Origin: Acidobacteriota bacterium
GTDB lineage: Bacteria > Acidobacteriota > Blastocatellia > Pyrinomonadales > Pyrinomonadaceae
Reading direction: 5' to 3'
NCBI GenBank assembly: GCA_020199835.1
Contig: JAIVJV010000013.1
Span: 110,997-174,996, forward strand
DNA length: 64,000 nucleotides
Below the pieces are notes generated by a model. That model had not been told where the DNA came from and did no database searches. It saw only the letters and a program-made list of their open reading frames with translations. This document shows, piece by piece, positions 33,585 through 41,461 of the stretch (position 1 is its first letter; each line of letters opens with the position of its first letter). Made by a program: the position numbers and the translations under genes.

Positions 33585-34445
33585 TTGCGAACACTAAAAC
33601 CAATCAGCCTGATTCTTTTACTCGCACTAGCGATTGTTGCGTTTATCCCCCTTTCGGCCGACGCGCAAAAAGCCACCTCCGCTTCCACCGCTAAGCGTCC
33701 ATTCGAGCCATTGGAAGAACTCCACTTCGAAGCCGAATTTTCGAGAGCCTTGCTTCGCCGGCTCGATGTCGCCGATTTAACGTTTCGCGCAAACCGCACG
33801 CCAACCTCTGATCAAACGGATGAAAGCGGTTACGCGTTAACCTTCAAAGCCGAAATCACAAGCAAAGGCTTCCTTGCTCGCCTGTTCAATATCGATTTTC
33901 GCGAAGTCGTCGAGTCGATCGTGGAGCCGCTGACTTTCACGGTTCAGAAAACAACCATTCGCGACGAACAAGGCAAACGCGTTCGCGAAACTCAATCGAC
34001 CTTTGACCGATCGAAAGGTCAAATGACCTGGACCTTGCGCGATCCAAACAATCCGCAAAGCGAACCGCGTCAGGCGATCACCGACTTCTCCGGTGCCCAA
34101 CTGCAAGACGTCCTCTCGGCGATCTACTTCATTCGCACACAAAAACTCGAGGTCGGCAAGTCGTTCGACATCTTCATCGGCGACGGCGGTCGCGTTTACA
34201 CGATCCCCGTGACGGTGCTGGAGAAGAAGCGAATGAAGACCGTGCTCGGACACGTCGATGCGCTGCGCGTGAATTGTGAGCTGTTTGGACCAGAGCGTTT
34301 GATTGATGATGAAAAAGGTGAGTTCTCACTCTGGTTGACCGCCGACGCCCGGCATATCCCGGTCGGTGGCCGCATCAAAACCGATTACGGAACTTTCGAT
34401 ATTAAGCTGAAGCGTCTCGTAACCAGCCCTCCTGCCCGAAAATAG
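33585..34445 (+). CDS. Secreted DUF3108 protein
   Basis: About 286 residues. Start codon uncertain: a TTG at 33585 gives an N terminus that is a good signal peptide (RTLKPISLILLLALAIVAF), while the earlier TTG at 33540 would overlap the preceding gene by 41 bases. The mature part has the DUF3108 pattern of alternating strands, including LTFKAEITSKGFLARLFN, a DRSKGQMTW stretch and KGEFSLWLTADARHIPVG. Function unknown; the family is exported and often near LPS or lipid genes. Confidence 0.72.
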   Translation: MRTLKPISLILLLALAIVAFIPLSADAQKATSASTAKRPFEPLEELHFEAEFSRALLRRLDVADLTFRANRTPTSDQTDESGYALTFKAEITSKGFLARLFNIDFREVVESIVEPLTFTVQKTTIRDEQGKRVRETQSTFDRSKGQMTWTLRDPNNPQSEPRQAITDFSGAQLQDVLSAIYFIRTQKLEVGKSFDIFIGDGGRVYTIPVTVLEKKRMKTVLGHVDALRVNCELFGPERLIDDEKGEFSLWLTADARHIPVGGRIKTDYGTFDIKLKRLVTSPPARK

Positions 34446-34468
34446 TTTCCGATCAAATCATTTCGAAT

Positions 34469-35155
34469 ATGCGCGAGCCGTTAATTATTGGTCATCGTGG
34501 CGCGTCTGCCGTTGCGCCGGAGAATACGCTCACCGCGTTTAAGTCCGCGGTGCTTGCGGGTGCCGATGGCATTGAGTTCGACGTGCGTCTTAGCGGCGAC
34601 GATGTGCCCGTGATCATTCACGACGACACGCTGTATAGGACGCACCGGATGCGACAGAGCGTAGCGGATTTGAGCGCGGCGGAGTTGGGCGACCTGGGAG
34701 TGCCGAGCTTGCGTGAGCTGTTTGAGTTAATGAGGGGCAATGAGTTGTTGTTGTGTTTGGAGATGAAAGGTAGTTCGGCGGAGTTGGCGGAGCGATGTTG
34801 TGGGTTGGTGCGTGAGTTTTCGTTTGCGGAACGGACGATCGTCGAGTGTTTCGATCTGAACGTACTGAAGCTTGTTGATCTGAAAACGGCCGCGCTGTTT
34901 GAGCCGCGAATCTACGCGGATAAATACATTGTGGAACGGGCGCTTGAGGTTGGAGCGTCGGTGCTGGCGTTGCATCACCGTTCGGCACAGGCGCCGCTTG
35001 TCGAAAGAGCAAAACTCGCGGGCCTGAGAGTTGTGGTATGGACCGTGGACGATCCCGCGTGGATAGCGCGCGCGCGATCGCTGGGCATCGACGCGTTGAT
35101 CACTAACGACCCCGCAAAGATGATTGAAGCCGCCGATCGTATCGCGTACAGTTGA
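34469..35155 (+). CDS. Glycerophosphodiester phosphodiesterase
   Basis: TIM-barrel enzyme of 228 residues that hydrolyses glycerophosphodiesters to glycerol 3-phosphate and an alcohol. The active-site motifs are visible: IGHRGASAVAPENT (HRG and the E of PEN), EFDVRLSGDDVPVIIHDD (metal ligand acids) and LCLEMKG. No signal peptide, so it is probably cytoplasmic. It precedes an AraC regulator by four bases, which may control it. With the inositol synthase gene further along, a role in phospholipid head-group turnover is possible. Confidence 0.9.
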   Translation: MREPLIIGHRGASAVAPENTLTAFKSAVLAGADGIEFDVRLSGDDVPVIIHDDTLYRTHRMRQSVADLSAAELGDLGVPSLRELFELMRGNELLLCLEMKGSSAELAERCCGLVREFSFAERTIVECFDLNVLKLVDLKTAALFEPRIYADKYIVERALEVGASVLALHHRSAQAPLVERAKLAGLRVVVWTVDDPAWIARARSLGIDALITNDPAKMIEAADRIAYS

Positions 35156-35159
35156 ATCG

Positions 35160-36029
35160 ATGACGCGTCCCCCGGCCCAGCTCAACCGGTTCTTCGTTTC
35201 AAACGAGTTCTCAGTTTCCTATCGGCGGGCCAAACAACTTCAATGGCAGAGCCAGGCGACGTCTGGTTATTCACTGCTCGCAGTCCTGCGAGGCGATCTT
35301 GGTTACACGGTGGACAAGGCGCCCGTAGCTCTCAACGCTTTGCAGTTTGTGCTCTTCGAACCAAACATCAGCGTCACTGCGAACGCGAAGCAGGCGGAAG
35401 TTCTGTTTATCACGTTCTCGGCTTCACTTGTAATGCAGCATGCGTCCGCGATGAATTTGATTCCATCGAAAGCAACCGTCACGTTTCGTTCCGAACACAT
35501 CAGCAACGATCAAAAACTCGATGGGTTGTTTGCGCAACTCGTCGCGGAGTTAACGGACGAACAACCGGGCAAAGAGATCGTGTTGCACGCCTTGGTGGAG
35601 CAGCTACTGGTCCAGGTGCTGCGCAACTACGCACAGCCGCGCCGTTCGGAAGCGCTCGAGCTCTCACGCGTAGGTCTGGTCGATCGACGTATTCGCCGCT
35701 CGGTGGAGTTGATGCACACGCAACTCGATCAGGATCTAACGCTGAAAGAGCTGGCGGCGGCCTCGTATCTTTCGCCGTTTCACTTTGCGCGTCTTTTTAA
35801 GAAACTGACCGGCTCGACGCCGCATAATTATCTCGCCGGCATTCGCGCCGCGCGCGCGCAACTACTGCTCGCGGCGACAGAACTCTCCGTGACTGAAGTT
35901 GGCGCTCGCGTGGGTTATCTCAGTGCGAGTCATTTCACCAAGGCATTTCGTCTTGCGACTGGAACAACACCGCGCGAGTTTCGCAAAGCACTCATCTCTA
36001 CAAACATGACCTCCGCAAACGAGCGCTAA
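35160..36029 (+). CDS. AraC-family transcriptional regulator
   Basis: 289 residues from the ATG at 35160. The N-terminal half is cupin-like and not recognisably specific (GYSLLAVLRGDLGYTVD). The C-terminal 100 residues are the AraC double helix-turn-helix: LTLKELAAASYLSPFHFARLFKK (first motif, spanning residues about 205-227) and VTEVGARVGYLSASHFTKAFR, closing with TTPREFRK. Ligand unknown. It starts four bases after the glycerophosphodiesterase stop, so the two are likely one transcript. Confidence 0.88.
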   Translation: MTRPPAQLNRFFVSNEFSVSYRRAKQLQWQSQATSGYSLLAVLRGDLGYTVDKAPVALNALQFVLFEPNISVTANAKQAEVLFITFSASLVMQHASAMNLIPSKATVTFRSEHISNDQKLDGLFAQLVAELTDEQPGKEIVLHALVEQLLVQVLRNYAQPRRSEALELSRVGLVDRRIRRSVELMHTQLDQDLTLKELAAASYLSPFHFARLFKKLTGSTPHNYLAGIRAARAQLLLAATELSVTEVGARVGYLSASHFTKAFRLATGTTPREFRKALISTNMTSANER

Positions 36030-36112
36030 TAAAGCGCAAGATCCATCGCATCGGTGATCTGTACCGCGGGTATCATCGCTCCCGGAAAAATTTTTATTGA
36101 GGGAGAACGCGA

Positions 36113-37432
36113 ATGCCTGTTGCCAAGCAAGCGGAAATTAGTCCGGCTGAAGGAAAACTCGGGGTGTTACTGGTGGGCCTCGGCGCCGTGAGCACCACAT
36201 TCATCGCCGGTGTTGAGGCGATCAAGAAAGGGTTTGCTCAACCAGTCGGGAGTCTCACGCAGATGGGCACGATCCGCCTTGGCAAACGAACCGACAATCG
36301 CGTTCCGTTGATTAAAGACTTCCTACCGCTCGCGCAGTTGAAAGATCTCGTCTTCGGCGCGTGGGACATCTTTCCGGATTCAGCTTACGACGCAGCGCTC
36401 AATGCCGGCGTGCTTGAGAAAGAACTCCTGACCCAACTGAAGGAGCCGCTGCGCAAGATCAAGCCGATGAAAGCGGTGTTCGATCAGTCGTACGTAAAAC
36501 GGCTTAGCGGCACAAACGTCAAGACCGGCAAGAACAAGTTCGACCTCGCCCACCAACTCATCGACGAGATCGCTGATTGGAAAAAGAAGAACAAGTGCTC
36601 GCGGCTGGTGATGATCTGGGCCGCGTCTACTGAAATCTTTTTGAAACCACACGCCGTCCACAAGACACTCGACTCGTTCGAGAAAGCGATGAAGGAAAAC
36701 CACAAGGCGATCGCGCCTTCGATGATCTACGCGTATGCGGCGTTGAAGTCGGGTATTCCCTTCGCGAATGGCGCGCCGAATCTGACGGTCGATATACCGG
36801 CGATGATGAGTCTCGCGGACAAGAACAAGCTCGCGATCTGCGGCAAGGACTTCAAAACGGGTCAGACGCTGATGAAGACCATCATCGCGCCGGGTTTGAA
36901 ATCGCGCATGCTTGGTTTGCACGGCTGGTACTCGACCAACATTCTCGGCAATCGCGATGGCGAAGTGCTTGACGATCCCGATTCGTTCAAGACGAAGGAG
37001 GAGTCGAAGCTTTCGGTGCTGGAATACATTCTCCAGCCTGATGTTTATCCGGATCTATATAAGGACTTCTCGCACGTTGTGCGGATCAATTACTACCCGC
37101 CGCGCGGCGACAATAAGGAAGGCTGGGACAACATCGACATCTTCGGCTGGCTCGGTTATCCGATGCAGATCAAGATCGATTTCCTTTGCCGCGACTCGAT
37201 CCTGGCGGCGCCGATCGTTCTCGACCTCGCGCTTTTCCTTGATTTGGCGCAACGAGCGGGGATGAAGGGGGTGCAGGAGTGGCTTTCGTTTTACTTCAAA
37301 TCTCCGCAAACAGCGCCCGGTTTGTATCCCGAGCACGACATCTTCATTCAGTTGATGAAACTAAAAAACACGCTGCGTCACCTGCGTGGTGAGGATTTGA
37401 TCACGCACCTTGGTCTCGAGTATTACGACTAG
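36113..37432 (+). CDS. ino1: Inositol-3-phosphate synthase
   Basis: NAD-dependent conversion of glucose 6-phosphate to inositol 3-phosphate, the first step of inositol synthesis. 439 residues, the length of the family. GLGAVSTTFIAGVEA at the N terminus binds NAD. Conserved later stretches include TGKNKFDLAHQL, SKLSVLEYI-type lysines, INYYPPRGDNKEGWDNID and DSILAAPIVLDL. GAGGGAG lies nine bases before the ATG. In bacteria the product serves phosphatidylinositol or osmolyte synthesis. The separate start, 83 bases after the AraC gene, suggests its own promoter. Confidence 0.92.
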   Translation: MPVAKQAEISPAEGKLGVLLVGLGAVSTTFIAGVEAIKKGFAQPVGSLTQMGTIRLGKRTDNRVPLIKDFLPLAQLKDLVFGAWDIFPDSAYDAALNAGVLEKELLTQLKEPLRKIKPMKAVFDQSYVKRLSGTNVKTGKNKFDLAHQLIDEIADWKKKNKCSRLVMIWAASTEIFLKPHAVHKTLDSFEKAMKENHKAIAPSMIYAYAALKSGIPFANGAPNLTVDIPAMMSLADKNKLAICGKDFKTGQTLMKTIIAPGLKSRMLGLHGWYSTNILGNRDGEVLDDPDSFKTKEESKLSVLEYILQPDVYPDLYKDFSHVVRINYYPPRGDNKEGWDNIDIFGWLGYPMQIKIDFLCRDSILAAPIVLDLALFLDLAQRAGMKGVQEWLSFYFKSPQTAPGLYPEHDIFIQLMKLKNTLRHLRGEDLITHLGLEYYD

Positions 37433-37442
37433 AAACCTTTTG

Positions 37443-37478
37443 CAGCAGCGTCAACGGAAAAGGTGCAACTCGCTGCTG
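37443..37478 (+). terminator. Inverted repeat after ino1
   Basis: CAGCAGCG (37443-37450) and CGCTGCTG (37471-37478) form a perfect 8-base stem with a 20-base loop, starting ten bases after the ino1 stop. No T tract follows. It is probably a weak or Rho-assisted terminator. Confidence 0.4.
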
Positions 37479-37485
37479 TGAGATG

Positions 37486-37598
37486 TGACAACTGCAATTA
37501 TTTGTCATTAATTGCTTGACACGAAATGTCAGGCAACCCTCAAGCGTTGTCGTGACAAATACTTCAACTCGTACCGGTCATACAATATTTCTGGTGAC
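37486..37598. promoter_or_regulatory. Cluster of six TGACA/TGTCA motifs upstream of the AAA+ gene
   Basis: TGACA occurs on the plus strand at 37486, 37517, 37553 and 37594, and as its complement TGTCA at 37503 and 37527, six times within 113 bases. Two of them form a palindrome with a 5-base gap (TGACA-N5-TGTCA at 37517-37531). The region is AT-rich and lies 204 to 316 bases before the AAA+ start codon. It looks like a multi-site operator or activator array. A TTGACA here (37516-37521) is a possible -35 but lacks a good -10 at normal spacing. Confidence 0.45.
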
Positions 37599-37735
37599 AA
37601 TCGCGGCAGACTTGTATATATAGCTTCTGAAGCCGGCCGCGGTTTCCGCGCTGAAACATCTCAAGCGGCAAACTTCAATTCTTTCAGATGCATCAATTTA
37701 ACGTGCGGATCGTTCTTTGCTTGTAACAGAAAATT

Positions 37736-37755
37736 AGCCAACTAAACGGTTGGCT
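37736..37755 (+). promoter_or_regulatory. Leader hairpin upstream of the AAA+ gene
   Basis: AGCCAAC (37736-37742) and GTTGGCT (37749-37755) form a perfect 7-base stem around the loop TAAACG. It ends 46 bases before the ATG and before the ribosome-binding site AAGGAG. It may be an operator or an RNA element in the 370-base leader. Confidence 0.4.
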
Positions 37756-37801
37756 TGTTGATTCGGAAAATGACCCGACTGTAACGGCAAGGAGCAAGCC
37801 G

Positions 37802-39019
37802 ATGTTAGCTGAGATGGACATGACAAGAGCGACGACGAACAACGCGGGTACGATTTTCCTGGACCCCGATCAAAAGAGCCCCCGCGCTCAGGATTTTGAA
37901 GAGCGGCTTACTGCTCGCATCGTGGGTCAAGAACGCGCCGTCAGGCGCATGAGTGGTCTTTACCAGATTTTCTTGGCGGGTATGAATCCGCCGAACCGGC
38001 CAATCGGCACGATGTTGTTTCTTGGACCAACCGGCTCAGGAAAGACTCGCGTGATTGAAGCGGCTGCCGAAGTTCTTTACGGCGACCCAAACGCGGTCGT
38101 GAAGATCGATTGCGCAGAGTTTCAACACTCACACGAAATCGCGAAGCTGATCGGATCGCCTCCGGGTTACCTCGGCCATCGTGAAACATCGCCGATGCTC
38201 ACCCAGGAAAATCTCGATCGCATGCACACGGAGGACATGAAAGTCTCCCTCGTGCTGTTTGACGAGATTGAAAAAGCTTCCGACAGTCTGTGGCAACTGC
38301 TGCTCGGCATTCTCGACAAAGCCACGTTGACACTCGGTGACAACCGTCGCGTCGACTTCTCGAAGGCGATGGTCATCATGACTTCAAACCTCGGCGCGCG
38401 CGAGATGTCGGAATTGATCTCCGGTGGTATCGGTTTCGCTCCCGGCAAAGGCAGCAAAACGCCGGCCGACACCGAAGTTGATCAAAAAATTTATCGCACG
38501 GCAGTCGAAGCAGCGCGGCGCAAGTTCTCGCCGGAGTTTATGAACCGCATCGACAAAGTGGTTGTGTTCCGTTCGTTGAAAGAACATCACCTGCGACAGA
38601 TTCTGGATCTCGAACTGCAGGCGGTCCAGGATCGCATCATGCAGTCGGCGGGAACGAAGTTTGTCTTTCAGTGTTCCGACACGGCGAAAGACATGCTGAT
38701 GAAGGAAGGAATCGATTACAAGTATGGCGCGCGGCACTTGAAGCGAGCGGTCGAACGATTCCTGGTCTATCCGTTGTCGAATCTCGTCGCGACCGGTCAA
38801 ATCGGTTTGGGAGATCTCGTGCACGTAGACGTCGACGGCGTCCGCAACAAAATGATCTTTTCGAAGAGCTCGGGCGGTGCGTTGATTCACGAAATGACGC
38901 AGGACCCAACTGTTTCAGAATCGAGTGAGGTTTTGTCGGGTGGCGTTGGACTGCCGATTCCGCAGGCTTCGAAAGCCGCGAAGAAGGGACAGGGCCGCGG
39001 CGAGAAGACGGATAGTTAA
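37802..39019 (+). CDS. Single-ring Clp/Hsp100-type AAA+ ATPase
   Basis: Protein of 405 residues consisting of one AAA+ module of the ClpB/ClpA D2 type plus its C-terminal small domain. It has no N domain, no D1 ring, no middle coiled coil and no ClpX zinc finger. Walker A is GPTGSGKT at 75-82, Walker B is LVLFDEIE (acidic pair 154-155), the pore loop is GYLG at 122-125 with Tyr123, and the arginine finger lies in PEFMNRID at 244-251. IGF at 210-212 sits where ClpA and ClpX carry the ClpP-docking IGL/F loop. It could therefore be an unfoldase for a protease or act alone. Its start is supported by AAGGAG eight bases upstream. It converges with a HEAT-repeat gene, overlapping by four bases. Confidence 0.85.
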   Translation: MLAEMDMTRATTNNAGTIFLDPDQKSPRAQDFEERLTARIVGQERAVRRMSGLYQIFLAGMNPPNRPIGTMLFLGPTGSGKTRVIEAAAEVLYGDPNAVVKIDCAEFQHSHEIAKLIGSPPGYLGHRETSPMLTQENLDRMHTEDMKVSLVLFDEIEKASDSLWQLLLGILDKATLTLGDNRRVDFSKAMVIMTSNLGAREMSELISGGIGFAPGKGSKTPADTEVDQKIYRTAVEAARRKFSPEFMNRIDKVVVFRSLKEHHLRQILDLELQAVQDRIMQSAGTKFVFQCSDTAKDMLMKEGIDYKYGARHLKRAVERFLVYPLSNLVATGQIGLGDLVHVDVDGVRNKMIFSKSSGGALIHEMTQDPTVSESSEVLSGGVGLPIPQASKAAKKGQGRGEKTDS

Positions 39020-39852
39020 GGCGTAGTGACGCGTCTCAGCTTGCGTAGAGATTCATGCGCAAGTTGCGAGAGAAATGGATCTTCGCTGAGGGAAGCGGAT
39101 TGAAGCGCAGGGACCGCACTGGGATCACCGATTAGACCCAAAGAACGCGCAGCTTCTCGTCGCACATCGTAGTCAAGCTTTTCATTACTAACTGCTGACA
39201 TCAGAGCCGGTACGCCGGCTCTGTTTTTTATTTGGCCCAGCGCCACTGCCGCGGCGCGCAGTACAAACGGATTCTCTTCCCGCTTGCGTTTGCTTTTCGC
39301 GGGTGCTGACAACTGCGGCGCCAGCGTCGTCGCCAAAGCGATCACCGCCGATTCATCACTGATCTGTCCGAGCGCAACTGCCGCGGCGCCGCGCACGCCG
39401 GCCTCTTTGTCATTTAACAATCGATCGCTAAGTGCTTCAGTCGCCGTTCGGCTGCGCGTCGCGCCGAGCGCATACGCGACTTCACGGCGCACAAACTCAT
39501 CTTTGTCCTGCAACAACGGCAACAACGCCGCCGCGCTCTGCGCCCGATCGAGCGCGAGAATCGCTTTCGCCGCAGTCACTCTCACCATCGGCGAAGGATC
39601 GGAAAGACCCGCCAGAGCAACGCGCGCCGCAGCCTCCGAGCGCATTCCCCCGAGGCGCATTAACGCGTCGCGACGTTCTTCTTGATCGCCGGAGCTCAAA
39701 CGTTGTTGCTGCTTTTCGATTGCGATTTGAGCGGGAGTGAGATTTCGACTGGACTGCCCGTGAGTGAGGTTTACAAACAGAACAAGGATCGCGCCGGCGG
39801 CAAACATCACCGCGGGCGCAAAACTAAAGTTAATCGGTTGGCGGTCGTGCAT
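39016..39852 (-). CDS. Membrane-anchored HEAT-repeat protein
   Basis: 278 residues: an N-terminal signal anchor (FAPAVMFAAGAILVLFVNL), then about six HEAT-like helical repeats of 31-36 residues, recognisable by recurring ARVALAGLSDPSPMVRVTAA, VRREVAYALGATRS and VRGAAAVALGQISD phrases. HEAT solenoids bind other proteins; no partner is evident. Its ATG directly follows the stop of the small upstream gene, so they are co-translated. It overlaps the AAA+ stop on the opposite strand by four bases. Confidence 0.82.
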   Translation of the reverse strand: MHDRQPINFSFAPAVMFAAGAILVLFVNLTHGQSSRNLTPAQIAIEKQQQRLSSGDQEERRDALMRLGGMRSEAAARVALAGLSDPSPMVRVTAAKAILALDRAQSAAALLPLLQDKDEFVRREVAYALGATRSRTATEALSDRLLNDKEAGVRGAAAVALGQISDESAVIALATTLAPQLSAPAKSKRKREENPFVLRAAAVALGQIKNRAGVPALMSAVSNEKLDYDVRREAARSLGLIGDPSAVPALQSASLSEDPFLSQLAHESLRKLRRVTTP

Positions 39853-40119
39853 TCAGAACTGAGCGCCCACACGCGCAGCCGCTCGCTTCTCTGCTTTGCG
39901 GCGCACTGCTTCCCATTCGAATGCCTGGCGCGCACGCTGATTCTCGCGGGCGTCGGCTAAAACCGACAACACCTCATCATCCCAGGCGGATGAAACGGTT
40001 CTCGAACGGCGCGTCGTTTCAATCGCCGAAATATAGTCTAAAACCTCGTGCACTTCGGCATCATTTAGCGTCTCGAGTTTCTGGACCAGAAACTGGCGCT
40101 GGCTAACTGTCCTGCCCAT
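39853..40119 (-). CDS. Small hypothetical protein
   Basis: 88 residues from the ATG at 40119, chosen because AAGGAG lies eight bases upstream; the frame extends further but without a start signal. Residues 10-33 (VQKLETLNDAEVHEVLDYI) resemble the short helical segment of DUF2281-type small proteins, some of which are antitoxins. The rest is charged and helical. No toxin-like partner lies beside it. The stop (TGA) touches the ATG of the HEAT-repeat gene. Confidence 0.65.
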   Translation of the reverse strand: MGRTVSQRQFLVQKLETLNDAEVHEVLDYISAIETTRRSRTVSSAWDDEVLSVLADARENQRARQAFEWEAVRRKAEKRAAARVGAQF

Positions 40120-40220
40120 TTGCGTGCTCCTTTCGGGGCGACGAGTTTTTACGACGGGGCAGCAATATACACGACTAAAAAGCGGGGAGGCAACAAGTTG
40201 GGCCAATAAAACAGGGGAAC

Positions 40221-41060
40221 TTAGTCGATTCGCGAGGTGATCCCGTGCACGGTATCGACAATGAGGACGGCAATGGGTGGATAAACAATCAGGTCAGGAA
40301 TCAGAATAGCCGCCCACATGTACGCGAACACGCTCCCCTGCTCCACACTCACGCTATCGCGAAACAGCAGCGTTATGTCGGCAAAAAAGTCCTGCGCGTG
40401 CCAGCCGATGTAGAGTCCGATGCCGACGCTCAGCGCATAGCCAACGAGTAAAAAAGTGTACGCGGAGAAACGGGTAAACGGCTGTTCGGGAAGACTCTCC
40501 CCGCGCATGATCGAACCCTGAATCAGGTTCGGCACGTAAGTGTAGTGAGCCAGGTATTCACGCAAACGGTTCGCGAGATGCCACACGCCGATCACAAACA
40601 ACGTGAGCACGATCACTTTGCCCCACGTCGAAAACACCTGCCAGAGTTGCGGCCGCATCATCGCGAGAAAGAACGTTGAAAGAAACAATGAAACCGTCGT
40701 GAAGACGGCGCGCTGCCGTTCGCGATTTTCCAACCGGTCACGTTCCAAGACCTGGTCGACGAGTCGGTCCCACTTCGCCTGCACCGCGAGATTGCGCGCG
40801 CGTTTCGCGTGCGGGTTGTTGGAGTCAAGAATCGAGTAGCTGCGATTCTTTTGTGCGTTCAACTGGTCGTCGTAATAGGCACGTTCCTGCGGATTGATCA
40901 GCGTGTGATACACCTTGGACAGCAGGGCAAACTGGCGTCCGGCTTCGGAGTCTGGATTGAGATCGGGATGACTTTTGCGCGCGAGTTTCCGGTAAGCCGA
41001 TTTGATTTCGGCTTGCGTCGCATTGGTCTTAACGCCCAGAACTTTGTAGTAGTCGATCAC
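40221..41060 (-). CDS. DnaJ-domain membrane protein
   Basis: 279 residues. The N-terminal J domain (residues 1-68) has the essential HPD at 31-33 and would stimulate a DnaK-type Hsp70. There is no Gly/Phe region or zinc domain. The remaining 200 residues contain four to five transmembrane helices (around 120-137, 143-160, 200-222 and 245-265). It is thus a membrane-tethered J protein. It starts with GTG at 41060; AAGGAG lies about 15 bases upstream, rather far. An extended -10 promoter is about 75 bases upstream. Ends about 100 bases before the small protein gene. Confidence 0.85.
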   Translation of the reverse strand: MIDYYKVLGVKTNATQAEIKSAYRKLARKSHPDLNPDSEAGRQFALLSKVYHTLINPQERAYYDDQLNAQKNRSYSILDSNNPHAKRARNLAVQAKWDRLVDQVLERDRLENRERQRAVFTTVSLFLSTFFLAMMRPQLWQVFSTWGKVIVLTLFVIGVWHLANRLREYLAHYTYVPNLIQGSIMRGESLPEQPFTRFSAYTFLLVGYALSVGIGLYIGWHAQDFFADITLLFRDSVSVEQGSVFAYMWAAILIPDLIVYPPIAVLIVDTVHGITSRID

Positions 41061-41461
41061 TGTGCTTCTGTGAACTCCTTAAAGCCAGCGATGGTAGCCG
41101 GGGCTGCCTGAGGAGAAAACGCTCGGCCCGAAAATTATAACACCGTACGCAAGTCGTAACTCGCCGTCACATGTATACGGCACACCCACTCAGATGTTCG
41201 GGTCGGCAAAAAGGTTACGGTGGCTTCGAGAAGGGGGGTGCCAAAGGGGAGCCGGGATAATAACCTCGAGCGGCATTCGAGGGGGCGAGGACGTATGACT
41301 AAGGCGACTCGCACCCTTTGGCGATTGCTCTCCGACACTACAACCGCCATGCCATCCCTTGACTCTCTAAAAATCCCCCAAAAACGAAGGAAACCTCTGT
41401 ACGCGACCGCGAGAGTGTGAACAACCGGCGACACGACTGTCTACGACTATTTACACCTTCA
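41061..41461. other. Gene-free region between pepA and the DnaJ gene
   Basis: About 400 bases. At the DnaJ end it holds an extended -10 promoter. In the middle CCTCGA (41264-41269) and TCGAGG (41277-41282) form a short stem that could end pepA transcription, though no T tract follows. Open frames on the minus strand across this part have no start signal or recognisable homology and are not taken as genes. Confidence 0.4.
41134..41142 (-). promoter_or_regulatory. Extended -10 promoter for the DnaJ-domain gene
   Basis: On the minus strand TGTTATAAT matches the extended -10 consensus (TGnTATAAT) exactly. No good -35 is present, as expected for this type. The start point would be about 67 bases before the GTG start codon of the DnaJ protein. 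Confidence 0.5.

Noticed and set aside
37512..37745. Small open frame in the TGACA region
   Set aside because: It runs through the motif array and the leader hairpin and has no ribosome-binding site or homology.
39853..40119. Toxin-antitoxin module
   Set aside because: The small protein has an antitoxin-like helix, but its neighbours are a HEAT-repeat and a DnaJ gene and no toxin-like gene is present.
41135..41434. 99-residue open frame in the pepA-DnaJ gap on the minus strand
   Set aside because: No ribosome-binding site, Arg-rich composition unlike a real protein, and no recognisable homology. It looks like a chance open frame in GC-rich DNA.
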